Counted from the first letter of the stretch, positions 10,701 to 18,887 are shown. The stretch: DNA of 64,000 nt from Auanema rhodensis (GCA_964057225.1 OZ059898.1:10292001-10356000); one strand, 5' to 3'. A program made the numbers and translations. The notes: generated by a model from the letters alone, not told the origin.

Positions 10701-13496
10701 CTTATATTCTCTCTCTATTAAAACATGGATATTGGTGTCATTTGGGTACTGTGGTAAGAGAATGTAATTGCCAGTTGTGGTGTGGAAGATTGGCTGTTTA
10801 AAACAAGAAGATATTTGCTTCGGTATCTCTTTTTGATCGATTACAAGGGCTGATTGAGTGGTTGGTAACAGAATAATGCCGTCTCCAATTATCACATCAT
10901 ATTCACTCATGTCGATATAGTTGCATCGATATTCATAAGGCTGTTTCTCCCATATGATGATTGAGGTATCTGATGCACATTCTCCATGATGCGCTAAGCA
11001 TCCTTCAGTATTTAGTATTAAATTGGAGATTATAGTTTCATCTGGCATCCGTGTCATAACCCCTCTTTCGATAACCAATCTGGCTTTCTCTTCACATAGT
11101 TCATTATTAAAAGATCGGCCTGGCGAGAAGGAAGGCTCGTCAGTTGCATATGTTATGCTGTCGATCTTCTTTAATTCACTCCAATTCCATCTTCTATCTC
11201 TCACTGCCAGTCTGCATTCTGCAGCTGGTATCTTTTCAATTCTCGCTATCGTTGTATTGGTATCTCTAAGGAACAAAAGGTCTCTGATACACATTTTATG
11301 AATTTCTTTGGAGCATCTCCATGCATCCCATTCATGTGCCGTTTGATTCCTTGTATAAAGATGAACTTTTGTTCGTAAGATATGCTTTATTGGTGGTAAT
11401 AAGCATTTTCGGAGAGATGGGGGACGGAGAAGGGCTCCTCCAGTAGCTTTAGTACATAGCTGGTATGCTTCAGCTGTTGTAACCAGTGATAAGATTACTG
11501 ATAAAGCTACGGCTAAAGTCAAAGGAGATATCAGAGTCAAATTATTGACTCTTGAGCCTCTACCTCTGCCTCTATTGTTGTTATTTCCCCTAAAGGTACT
11601 GTTATTTCTCTGTCTATTATTGCTCATTTCTTGATTTTGTGATGCATTATGGCTTCTTTGATACCCATTTTGATTTTGATTCTGATAATTTCGACCGCGG
11701 TCACCAAAATTGCGGTTCCTAGCAAATGGGTTTTGGAAATTCCAGCCTTTTTGATTTTTTGAAAATTTATGATAATTTTGATTGTTTTGAAAGTTTGGAT
11801 GATAATTGTTATAATTATTATAATTTTGATAATTTTTATTATTAAAAGATTGATAACCTCTTGCCATACCTCTCCCACCATTGTTTCTGCGCGGGGGGAA
11901 AGTTCTTTCAATTGCGTTAACCAATAGCGCCTGAGGGTCTGCTACTTGGTTTGCAATTGATTCCTCCCAGCGAGCACTATCAACAGCCTCAGCAAAAGTT
12001 TTGGGTTTTGCTCGAATTACCCCTGGGCGTATCGTATTTTTCAAGCCTCTCAAAAATGTGGACCTCAGAATGTGATCTTTATGAGTATCACTATTAGAGA
12101 AAGCATTTAAGCTGAGGTTTCTTAACGTTTGTGCAAAACCATCAATTGATAAATCGCCTTGAGTGCTGTTTTGAAGTGTGATAAGGGCAGGGTCTTGATT
12201 GTATTCGGGACACAGCTTGGATGTTAACTCTTCTATTAGGGTAACCCAAGGTCCAGCAGTTCTGACCTTGTCAGGTAGCTCTAAATAAGCTTCCTCTGCT
12301 CTATCATTTTTCAATAGTAATGGTAAAATAGTTAGTCTTTCGGGCATCACTAAGCCTAAGGCGTTAGAAAAGGTATTAAACTTTGCCACGAAATCTCTAA
12401 AGTTACGACTTCCGTCGTATATGGGGCAATAAGGTGAGCTTAATGCGTGCGCAATGGTAGATTTACCAGCTCCCGGAAGACGTGGTGTCTCCGTCATGGT
12501 TGGTATATCCTCAGGGTATGTGCGAGATGACGTAATCCCTTTACTGCCTGAGCTTCTCGCCGTTAAATTCTTACCTCCCTTTTTCGAGTTACCAGATGTT
12601 GGATAACTAATGGTAGGGGCGGCTGAGGAGAACCGCTTCCCTGGGAGTTTGATAATTCGACTCGTTGCCTGAGGCGTCGAATGTATTGATACGCTTGAGC
12701 TGGGTATAGCGCTATCTGACTTATTAAGGGTTGGGTTGGAGGATACGTGAAGAGAGTTATCAACTTGTTCTGTTGTTACCTCCCCTGGAGACAAATTCAA
12801 AACTTTTATTAAGCGAGCTGTTAAAGATTTCTTACTTTTGAACTTATCAGTAGTTAGTGATAAGGGCAAAACTTCGGTAATTTCCTGATTTGGTTCTACG
12901 GGATTATTAGAGGTTGAGCGCCTACGCGGTGTATTAGTTTTTCTTTTATTAATTTTTTTAGAATCAAGCTTTTTCGAATCAAGCTTATCAGTGATAACTG
13001 ATAAGGGTGATTTGCGAATAGTGAGAGATGAGGTTTTATTAAGTTGTGAGTTTTCTATCGGAGTGGAAAATGCCTGCGGTGTTAGAGTTAGTTCAAAAGA
13101 AGATGCAAGATCGTTATCAGTATTAACTGATAAAGTTGATAAGTTTAGGTGGGGAGTGGCTGGTGAAGTATTAGAGGTTATTTGTTTTGGTTTTTGAATT
13201 TTTTGAATCTTTTTATTACTTTTAAAAGAGTGTACCTTTGGAGTTGAAGCTGAAGTTTGAATATTGTAGTCCTGAATATAGAAATCAGGGTCCTCCTCGG
13301 TGTTGTCCGGAGGTGAATACGTGCCTTCTCGAGGAATGAAGGTTTTCTCGACTTTGGGTTTTACCTCTTGTTCAGGCTCTTCAATCTGAACACTGAGGAG
13401 TCGAGTGCGGCTTCTGGTTCGACTGGCGACTGCGATGTCGTCACTGGACTCAGAAGGGTATAGAGCAGGGACGGCCGAAGAGTATCTTCGTGCCAC
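4791..13496 (-). CDS. Gag-Env-like-Pol polyprotein of a Ty3/gypsy element
   Basis: This 2901-residue ORF is unbroken. Residues 1-340 are Ser/Thr/Lys-rich and probably disordered. About 350-520 is Gag/capsid-like. About 545-655 is an Asn/Gly/Arg-rich basic stretch with RGR repeats and no CCHC knuckle. A hydrophobic signal-like segment follows, with a possible cleavage after Ala677. Residues 678-1611 look like a type I glycoprotein: many Cys, about ten N-glycosylation sequons, a furin-type RDKR site at 938-941, a Thr-rich mucin-like stretch near 1236-1300 and a transmembrane segment at 1585-1611. A PPSY motif is at 1628-1631. Pol then has protease DSG (Asp1695), RT YLDD (2135-2138), RNase H (Asp2284) and integrase with an H2C2-like finger near 2500-2537 and D2573, D2633, E2669. 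The acidic tail contains IEIIEVI. The glycoprotein assignment rests on architecture, not on a family match. Confidence 0.93.
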   Translation of the reverse strand: MARRYSSAVPALYPSESSDDIAVASRTRSRTRLLSVQIEEPEQEVKPKVEKTFIPREGTYSPPDNTEEDPDFYIQDYNIQTSASTPKVHSFKSNKKIQKIQKPKQITSNTSPATPHLNLSTLSVNTDNDLASSFELTLTPQAFSTPIENSQLNKTSSLTIRKSPLSVITDKLDSKKLDSKKINKRKTNTPRRRSTSNNPVEPNQEITEVLPLSLTTDKFKSKKSLTARLIKVLNLSPGEVTTEQVDNSLHVSSNPTLNKSDSAIPSSSVSIHSTPQATSRIIKLPGKRFSSAAPTISYPTSGNSKKGGKNLTARSSGSKGITSSRTYPEDIPTMTETPRLPGAGKSTIAHALSSPYCPIYDGSRNFRDFVAKFNTFSNALGLVMPERLTILPLLLKNDRAEEAYLELPDKVRTAGPWVTLIEELTSKLCPEYNQDPALITLQNSTQGDLSIDGFAQTLRNLSLNAFSNSDTHKDHILRSTFLRGLKNTIRPGVIRAKPKTFAEAVDSARWEESIANQVADPQALLVNAIERTFPPRRNNGGRGMARGYQSFNNKNYQNYNNYNNYHPNFQNNQNYHKFSKNQKGWNFQNPFARNRNFGDRGRNYQNQNQNGYQRSHNASQNQEMSNNRQRNNSTFRGNNNNRGRGRGSRVNNLTLISPLTLAVALSVILSLVTTAEAYQLCTKATGGALLRPPSLRKCLLPPIKHILRTKVHLYTRNQTAHEWDAWRCSKEIHKMCIRDLLFLRDTNTTIARIEKIPAAECRLAVRDRRWNWSELKKIDSITYATDEPSFSPGRSFNNELCEEKARLVIERGVMTRMPDETIISNLILNTEGCLAHHGECASDTSIIIWEKQPYEYRCNYIDMSEYDVIIGDGIILLPTTQSALVIDQKEIPKQISSCFKQPIFHTTTGNYILLPQYPNDTNIHVLIEREYKKLPAKRDKRAIAECTVELNKEWIQKQEDFETLILNICPYPFLRPVMSNPGIYQIIPLIKARRAVNPSYSIIDWVSAHPEKFYFFLRSPVSDKSIQRFLQTYEIHDPEEAILYFLAQKELAATTRGAIRYLTSQQLLEQIGDRLTAHEFDEKLLEKDGSYRERAESIAMELAYTPVIFENNLSVPSRQEVLKSFVNMPPIRPTLTTDNADERIVLRNTLYLYHNLMTLRVIRPNKTAAAVDDEKFRQLTINVPDTNKLYRDKDSNYGISIGPHPRIQNPSADTRQLLIKTFLPLLEDIETPPYLTRRLSLTTTTDKPASLVQETTKSHTTRIPTTTTVETTTAAITTTLSPTTLATVTDTASRILRKQRTSSPPVETREIQAQATYTASKVNNEIQFNLNVSRRIAQDHLQYTTTLIQEELQKHFMESYESICEIQNRYLELWRSILHIEPTIAMRTILGREDIAARFVGSDIVHVHICLPLQPKAVYHNHKINDTCYLETPVITEDERLYFAAPGSRDLLTHGKEIDCEHVPTDVYYQNGEWININGSVEVKPISLFDKAQYHQLTPLKFTGANLYTNLSLRVYSMSTAIAYGASLASIRQNHVLHTIHNDPKITSAFNLLKKGSDYISKAAEFTTSAWTSVKQFLIGSIERTLIFIGSMVTIAAVLIILFVVAKFWFFRATPLTVMHVHEIDNEPPSYEETLELVSRPDQQMPDNIMKQYYPALVTFIPIAIPFVASIVSAETKLPLIYISVEDKLILALWDSGSSVSYVRLSTLKYLNMAENVKKRHLVAMAANKSTFTFYGKINLVIEIAGYEIEHTFLVSNDHDCPAPALIGLDFMKALDSENIDVSLKPSKKRLEIGNNAIPLIGNESIKHTEITVNIINLRTKTLKPDEEAPIPIKTDKPLESNEVVVLGDSGSALKSLYPTAFRDTSGVYVMFRNNTDETIAMEANSVIGQAIIGEIPACEPFKHKPILPYVPPEADWESKLPYFPRDFIKDLDLENADLTKEEKHELTKIIESHREAFLNEDRKIGLFKGPIEHTIPLRTDMDMPKPRITRIPLGKQEEIEKQVKEMLEQGIIEPSTSLFNSPVVLVKKKDDTYRFVTDFRALNNVTRKQTYVIPSISDIVDLAAGAQFFSNFDLVSGFFQISLRKSDRPLTAFTTTSGTYQYKRMPMGLCGAPHTFQTAVRYLQSKCSCKLFVYLDDLLVISDTREQHLKDIDDLLQAVEELGMKIKLKKCAFAQPEVKFLGLIVGRQGIKPDPQKVAAIQDYPAPKNATGVRAFLGMVGFFRKFMKDFARIASPLYDLTKADTEFKWENKHQEALDLLKRSLIQAPVLSPPKSDRLFIVESDGSNIAIGAVLLQPEDPKQPLKNLHPIAFASRKLVKAERNYAPIEIEALGLVYALNQFRTYILGTHTICITDHRPLTSLMTRRDLFGRLAKFQLVIQEYDIEIKYRAGQLNKVCDALSRYIGEEANDAKPETKKKKMEEIHINAINTPTIKEIQLSTPWIKRTIAEIEYRAQKNMTANDRYCVINDLLYTKPTDKKPQPAIVIPQEHPIIEEIIKVFHEDPTIAAHQGIIKTKEAILRRFYWTNMQNDITIFIKNCIKCAQRKKDPHSMTVQPIGHFEIPSKPFERVHMDVMGPFPPSKRNCTYVITMQDAFTKWSTTIAVPQITTEITIDRFLRHFVYIFGPPHRLITDRGSNFVSKKFEEMCTKLGIKHEPTLPHQKNSNGQVERLHRTLEEGLTHYLKEDLSDWDTVLPKITFAINNIQHATTGIAPYIALFGKECRMSMDAELPETITKIQEISEELLQRRPDMDKRDEIIKNRIAKNQENAKKKKDRTQRAHHRDIQPGDMVMTTIKSHQIGQKLRKSYDGPCEVINVEGSKVQIRNSSGKLQDIHKDNLKIFSPASQNISYNTRARFRESQAEEDSDIEIIEVINRNNKDSIDTEPEDENEDEIWLPRNEEE

Positions 13497-13908
13497 TTTG
13501 GAATCACTCTTGGTTCGGAAAAACCGCGAGTGTTTCGTTATATGGGGGATGTTGACGTTGAATGAGTGACAAGAAATTCGGGTCGGTTATAGGAAAAGTA
13601 AGAAACGTTTGAAGATTGAGACGTGGCGTCTTTCGCCGAGAATCGTTATTAGATGAGAAAGAGTTTTAAAATCTTGGCCTGAGATCTGGCTCCGCCTATC
13701 TACCGTATTCTCTTTTCTTTATTCTATTTCACAGATGTTCATCAATTATAAATTTTTTTGGTCTTCGCTCTTTCTAGCCTCAATCTTAATACTTTACTCT
13801 AATTGAATTCTTGAAAGTATGAGAGAGATTTTCAGTCGTTTTATGTCCCCTTTTTATGCATAAGAATCTTTATATTTGTAGAGCTGAAAAAAAAAAATAA
13901 ATCAAAGA
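13497..13908. other. Gypsy leader next to gag; upstream region of antisense gene
   Basis: There is no ORF of note on the minus strand. On the plus strand, GATTTTCAG ending at 13835 is a good 3' splice or trans-splice acceptor sequence, and TATATTTGTAG ends at 13881. Either could define the 5' end of an antisense transcript whose ATG is at 13909. This is inference from consensus only. Confidence 0.4.
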
Positions 13909-14442
13909 ATGGCTTATGAAGGTCTATCGGGAATGACTTTTGTCTTGAGGAAGCTGTACGCTGACCTCGTCTTGTATGATCAAGACGAAGTGTTAGCTTA
14001 TAGGCCGCACCCAGACATAATTAAGATGGTTGGTTAAAACAAAGAAACATGTTATCTTAATAAGAATTTTTAGTTTATTGAGGATTTAAAGATGCATTAT
14101 CTGGGAAGGGGATTAGTAAACTTCTCCCTAATGCAGGAAATAGCGGATGAGGTTGCAGCTATCCGGCGATGGTGCCTCACCGACTTGTGCGCGCATTGGT
14201 ATGAAAACCCAAATCTGGTCGCATCCCCTTGGAATTGGTATGAGCATAAGTCTCATGATTTTTATGATTATATGTCTAAAATTTTGTTTAAAATTTATTT
14301 ATTTTATGAACAGTCTCCTATGGGCTTATTGCTAAGGACCTCTGCGGATTCGGTGTATTCGCAGTATTTAGAGCCTAGCGATGAGCCCATCTCACAGCCT
14401 ATAGAATTTGTGAGACAGTTGCATTTTAAATGGGGCTTTTAA
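13909..14442 (+). CDS. Unrecognised two-exon gene, antisense inside the gypsy leader
   Basis: I do not recognise this protein. Exon 1 is 13909-14028 (40 codons). The proposed intron is 14029-14073 (45 nt, GTTGGT...TTTTTAG). Exon 2 is 14074-14442 (122 codons plus stop). Removing the intron joins the two ORFs in frame and gives 162 residues. Exon 2 is not low-complexity: it has five Trp (in RRWC, AHWYE, SPWNWYE and FKWGF) and a WCLTDLC motif, and no signal peptide or transmembrane segment is evident. An AATAAA signal follows 17 nt after the stop. The gene runs opposite to gag-pol, between the primer site and gag, so it would be an accessory gene of the element or captured host DNA. The donor site is weak, so the join is a proposal; exon 2 alone from ATG 14092 encodes 116 residues. 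Confidence 0.5.
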
Positions 14443-14458
14443 CAATTGTTTCATATAT

Positions 14459-14464
14459 AATAAA
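14459..14464 (+). promoter_or_regulatory. Poly(A) signal of the antisense gene
   Basis: AATAAA lies 17 nt after the stop codon at 14440-14442 on the same strand, which supports a real transcript ending here. A CT-rich then T-rich run follows at about 14483-14510. Confidence 0.5.
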
Positions 14465-15412
14465 TACTTAATTTCACTCATTTGTTCTCTCTCTCTTTTT
14501 TTTTTTTTTCCATAACACAAACTTTGGTCGAGCTTATTAATAAAGAAGGAGTGCGTGCGCCTTGGGAAAATGGCTCATGTGCACGTTATTATTAAAAGCC
14601 GTGGGCGATTCTTTTTCGGAATGATTTTGGCATGCTAATGAGATTCCGAGAATATTTAAAAAGATTGCTCATTTTACTAATGGACTGAGACCAAAGCTCG
14701 TTTATAAAACGCAATTTTTTTCTTTAAACCATTCTACTAATTTATAGAATATTACAATATGAATACTACGGTAGGTGTGTGGGAATATCTTATGATGTTA
14801 GCAACAAAAATGAGCTGAGGAAGGTGACACATTCTACGGAGAAGAAAACATCCGTAGCCCATGTGCTTTCGCCAAAATGACCTGACAGGCAATAAAATTT
14901 GTGCCAGGATTTTTCGGACTAGTGTGGTCTATTCTCACAATCAAAAAAAAAATAAAAACCGAATAACGGCTCCCGCAAAAATATTTAGTTAGCATGCTCT
15001 TTTACGCCTGAATTTAACTTTCAAATCTCTAGTCCTGACCACAATAAAATATTAAACTTTGTGCGCTTTCAAAATTTCATTCTAACTCCTCGTTGCCAAA
15101 TAATAATGTAATCAAAATTTCGTTTGGTGAAATTGTCCCCTATTTCGATCCAAACGTCCTCAAAAAAAAATGCAAGAGAAGCGGTGCAGGATACGGTATT
15201 ATAAGGGTGGACACTCAGACGGTTTTATGAGTGGGGACAGCGGGTGAAATTTCAAAATTATGTAGTCCTAGCTCTCTAAAAGAGAGATCCCTTGTACCTG
15301 CACCTTATACAAGTTGGCGCCCTCATTATGTTGCTAACCGTGGAGGAAGTTTTAATTTAGATATCAAAATATGGACTTTTTATGCGAGTTTTTGCGACAA
15401 AAATGAGTTCGA
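14465..15412 (-). other. Long 5' leader of the gypsy element
   Basis: These 950 bases lie between the primer site and the antisense gene. I see no convincing ORF; a plus-strand frame at 15231-15467 runs into the LTR and looks accidental. The leader would carry packaging and dimerisation signals for the element RNA, but I cannot locate them. Confidence 0.6.
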
Positions 15413-15425
15413 GGTGGAACCTCCA
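15413..15425 (-). promoter_or_regulatory. Primer binding site, tRNA-Gln type
   Basis: Directly after the 5' LTR the element strand reads TGGAGGTTCCACC. Its complement GGTGGAACCTCCA is the 3' end of animal cytosolic tRNA-Gln (acceptor strand TGGAACC, discriminator U, CCA). That identification uses the known tRNA sequence and is not shown by this window. The next 8 nt, TCGAACTC, also fit the complement of the T arm if 5 nt are skipped. Confidence 0.75.
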
Positions 15426-15791
15426 CGTTCCATTATGCTCCTACGTATATTGAACAGACCATTGTAGTCTGCTCAACTACGCGTATAGTATTCCATAAGT
15501 GTAGCGGTATGGAAACAGAGCATAAGGATTACATAAGATAAGGAAATATATAGGTTTATTATACACAATACAATATCATTACAATACATTAACACAAGGA
15601 TAAAGTAAACTACATTTACAAGACAAAGACTAATATATAAGATTAACTAAGTTAGATGCAAACCGTCCATGGGCTTGCAAAGGGGCGAACTCCCGAATAG
15701 GGGCATGAGGGAAGGCGGTGCCATTCCTCATTCCTCTAGTCGGTCTGGCTCTAACCCTGCAGTTACATATATAGAGTCTCCGAATGGAACG
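15426..15791 (-). repeat. 5' LTR of the gypsy element
   Basis: This LTR matches the 3' LTR base for base as far as I can read. A TATA-like CTATATATG lies near its upstream end and AATAAA is at 15555-15560. It should carry the Pol II promoter for the gag-env-pol RNA. It is oriented away from the rest of the array to its right. Confidence 0.95.
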
Positions 15792-15795
15792 CTTG
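15792..15795. repeat. Target-site duplication, right copy (CTTG)
   Basis: This is the second copy of the CTTG duplication. The array resumes here with TTAGATTGTTTCCG, the native upstream flank of a tRNA-Gly unit. Confidence 0.85.
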
Positions 15796-16582
15796 TTAGA
15801 TTGTTTCCGAAAAATTATGAAAAGTCAAGTTCTACTGATTTGAAGAAAATTGTAAGTTTTAGAAAATAATTAAAAATAAGTTCTCTCTACTATTAACTGA
15901 TTGTCGGCTAAAATATGGTAACAGTTTTCATGAAAAGTTTCCATGATTAGGATTAAACAAAAAAAAGAATTAAAAAGAAACACTTCTTGTTTACTTACTT
16001 GATTATACTACTTGAAATTCGAAAAAAAGTAAAAAACAATTGAGAAAGCGACATAAACAGTTGAACGATTTGAAGAGAATTGTAAGTTTAAGAAAAGATT
16101 TAAAGTTTAGCTTTGTCTACTATTAACTGATTATCGGCTGAAATATGGTGACAGTTTTTTATTAAAAGTTTCCATGATTAAGATTAAACAAAGAAAAAAA
16201 AATCAAAGAGAAACACTTCTTATTTACTTACTTGATTATAATACTTGAAATTCCAAAAACAGTAAAATAAAACTGTTAAAGCGAGTAAAACTATTGAACG
16301 ATTTGAAGACAATTGTAAGTTGAAGAAAAAAATTAAAGTTTAGCTCTCTCTACTATTTAATGATTGTCGGCTAAAATATGGTAACAGTTTTTATTAAAAG
16401 TTTCCATGATTAAGATTGAACAAAGAAAAAAAAATCAAAGAGAAACACTTCTTGTTTACTAATTTGATTATAACACTTGAAAATCCAACAAAAGTAAAAT
16501 AAAACTGTAAAAGCGAGTAAAACTGTTGAAATAAAACAGTTTTTATCAAATATAAATGATGTTTTTTTATAAAACATGAAGT

Positions 16583-16653
16583 TGCATCGGCCGGGAATCG
16601 AACCCGGGTCGCCCGCGTGGCAGGCGAGCATTCTACCACTGAACCACCGATGC
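16583..16653 (-). tRNA. tRNA-Gly(GCC) copy 6
   Basis: Gene identical to copy 1. Its 5' flank is the short TTGTTAG form of the left part, which ties this unit to copies 1-5 across the transposon. The 3' flank is ACATGAAGT on the plus strand, so the first terminator is TTTT, slightly further out than in copies 1-5. Confidence 0.96.
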
Positions 16654-17210
16654 TTGTTAGATTGTTTCCGAAAAATTATGAAAAGTCAAGTTCTACTGAT
16701 TTGAAGAGAATTGTAAGTTTTAGAAAAGAATTAAAGTTCAGCTATCTCTACTATTAACTGATTATCGGCTGAAATATGGTGACAGTTTTTTTTTAAAAGT
16801 TTCCATGATTAAGATTAATCAAAGGAAAAAAAATCAAAGAGAAACACTTCTTGTTTACTAATTTGATTATAACACTTGAAATTCCAACAAAAGTAAAGTA
16901 AAACTGTTAAAGCGAGTAAAACTGTTGAACAATTTGAAGACAATTGTAAGTTGAAGAATAAAATTAAAGTTTAGCTCTCTCTACTATTAACTGAATGTCG
17001 GCTAAAATATGGTAACAGTTTTTATTAAAAGTTTCCATGATTAAGATTAAACAAAGAAAAAAAATCAAAGAGAAACACTTCTTGTTTACTAATTTGATTA
17101 TAACACTTGAAATTCCAACAAAATAAAAAAAAACTGTGAAAGCGGGTAAAACTGTTGAACTAAAACAATCTTTATAAAATATAAATGATATTTTTTTATT
17201 AAAGTGATGT

Positions 17211-17281
17211 TGCATCGGCCGGGAATCGAACCCGGGTCGCCCGCGTGGCAGGCGAGCATTCTACCACTGAACCACCGATGC
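17211..17281 (-). tRNA. tRNA-Gly(GCC) copy 7, weak terminator
   Basis: Gene identical to copy 1, but the trailer reads CATCACTTTAAT, so only three T follow where other copies have four or five. The first TTTT on the transcript strand lies roughly 35 nt downstream. It is the first copy with the CGAAAATG octamer in its 5' flank. Confidence 0.95.
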
Positions 17282-17844
17282 TTCGAAAATGTTAGATTGT
17301 TTCCGAAAAATTATGAAAAGTCAAGTTCTACTGATTTGAAGAAAATTGTAAGTTTTAGAAAATAATTAAAAATAAGTTCTCTCTACTATTAACTGATTGT
17401 CGGCTAAAATATGGTAACAGTTTTCATGAAAAGTTTCCATGATTAGGATTAAACAAAAAAAAGAATTAAAAAGAAACACTTCTTGTTTACTTACTTGATT
17501 ATACTACTTGAAATTCGAAAAAAAGTAAAAAACAATTGAGAAAGCGACATAAACAGTTGAACGATTTGAAGAGAATTGTAAGTTTAAGAAAAGATTTAAA
17601 GTTTAGCTTTGTCTACTATTAACTGATTGTCGGCTAAAATATGGTAACAGTTTTTATTAAAAGTTTCCATGATTAAGATTGAACAAAGAAAAAAAAATCA
17701 AAGAGAAACACTTCTTGTTTACTAATTTGATTATAACACTTGAAAATCCAACAAAAGTAAAATAAAACTGTAAAAGCGAGTAAAACTGTTGAAATAAAAC
17801 AGTTTTTATTAAATATAAATGATATTTTTTTATAAAAATGAAGT

Positions 17845-17915
17845 TGCATCGGCCGGGAATCGAACCCGGGTCGCCCGCGTGGCAGGCGAGCATTCTACCA
17901 CTGAACCACCGATGC
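17845..17915 (-). tRNA. tRNA-Gly(GCC) copy 8
   Basis: Gene identical to copy 1, 634 bp from copy 7. Five-T terminator and the long CGAAAATG 5' flank. Confidence 0.96.
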
Positions 17916-18491
17916 TTCGAAAATGTTAGATTGTTTCCGAAAAATTATGAAAAGTCAAGTTCTACTGATTTGAAGAGAATTGTAAGTTTTAGAAAAGAAT
18001 TAAAGTTCAGCTATCTCTACTATTAACTGATTATCGGCTAAAATAAGGTAACAGTTTTTATTGAAAGTTTCCATGATTAAGATTAAACAAAGAAAGAAAA
18101 TCAATGAGAAACACTTCTTGTTTACTTATTTGATTATAACACTTGAAATTCCAAAAACAGTAGAATAAAATAGAGAAAGCGACGAAAAAAGTTGAACGAT
18201 TTGAAGAGAATTGTAAGTTTTAGAAAAGAATTAAAGTTCAGCTATCTCTACTATTAACTGATTATCGGCTAGAATAAGATAACAGTTTTTATTAAAAGTT
18301 TTCATGATTAGGATTAAACAAGAAAAAGAATCAAAAACACTTCTTGTTTACTTATTTGATTATAATACTTGAAATTCCAAAAACAGTAGAATAAAATAGA
18401 GAAAGCGACGAAAAAAGTTCAACGATTTGAAGAGAATTGTAAGTTTTAGAAAAGAATTAAAGTTCAGCTATCTCTAATATTAACTGATTAT

Positions 18492-18619
18492 CGGCTGAAA
18501 TAAGGTAACAGTTTTTATTAAAGCGAGTAAAACTGTTGAACGATTTGAAGACAATCGGCTAAAATAAGGTAACAGTTTTTATTAAAGCGAGTAAAACTGT
18601 TGAACGATTTGAAGACAAT
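18492..18619. repeat. Two 64-bp short repeats
   Basis: CGGCT motifs at 18492 and 18556 are 64 bp apart. Each short unit keeps the two ends of the monomer (AAGGTAACAGTTTTTATTAAAG joined directly to CGAGTAAAACTG) and lacks about 165 bp of the middle. Internal deletion followed by tandem doubling would explain this. The same pair occurs at 21759-21886 and, with one CGGCT changed to CCGCT, at 53871-53998. Confidence 0.75.
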
Positions 18620-18887
18620 TGTAAGTTGAAGAAAAAAATTAAAGTTTAGCTCTCTCTACTATTTAATGATTGTCGGCTAAAATATGGTAACAGTTTTTAA
18701 TAAAAGTTTCCATGATTAAGATTAAACAAAGAAAAAAAAATCAAAGAGAAACACTTCTTGTTTACTAATTTGATTATAACACTTGAAAATCCAACAAAAG
18801 TAAAATAAAACTGTAAAAGCGAGTAAAACTGTTGAAATAAAACAGTTTTTATTAAATATAAATGATATTTTTTTATAAAAATGAAGT

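Larger units (their letters stand above)
3720..15791 (-). mobile_element. Complete Ty3/gypsy LTR retrotransposon with envelope-like module
   Basis: This 12,072-bp element reads on the minus strand. In element order it has the 5' LTR (15426-15791), a primer site, a leader of about 1.9 kb with an antisense gene, one 2901-codon ORF, a 3' region of about 0.7 kb, a polypurine tract and the 3' LTR (3720-4085). Order RT, RNase H, integrase places it in Ty3/gypsy. LTRs that do not begin TG or end CA, a 4-bp target duplication and an envelope-like domain recall insect errantiviruses. In those, however, env is a separate ORF after pol, not a module inside gag-pol. Identical LTRs and an unbroken ORF suggest recent insertion and possible activity. 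Confidence 0.93.

Noticed and set aside
12450..12480. Walker A-like LPGAGKST in Gag
   Set aside because: The first Gly or Ala required in the GxxxxGK[ST] pattern is absent, no Walker B follows, and the site is in a disordered part of Gag.
14147..14335. Second plus-strand frame inside exon 2 of the antisense gene
   Set aside because: It overlaps the longer frame that has the intron join and poly(A) signal, and has lower complexity.
15231..15467. 78-codon plus-strand ORF in the gypsy leader
   Set aside because: It runs across the primer site and into the LTR, so its sequence is constrained by other functions, and it lacks transcript signals.
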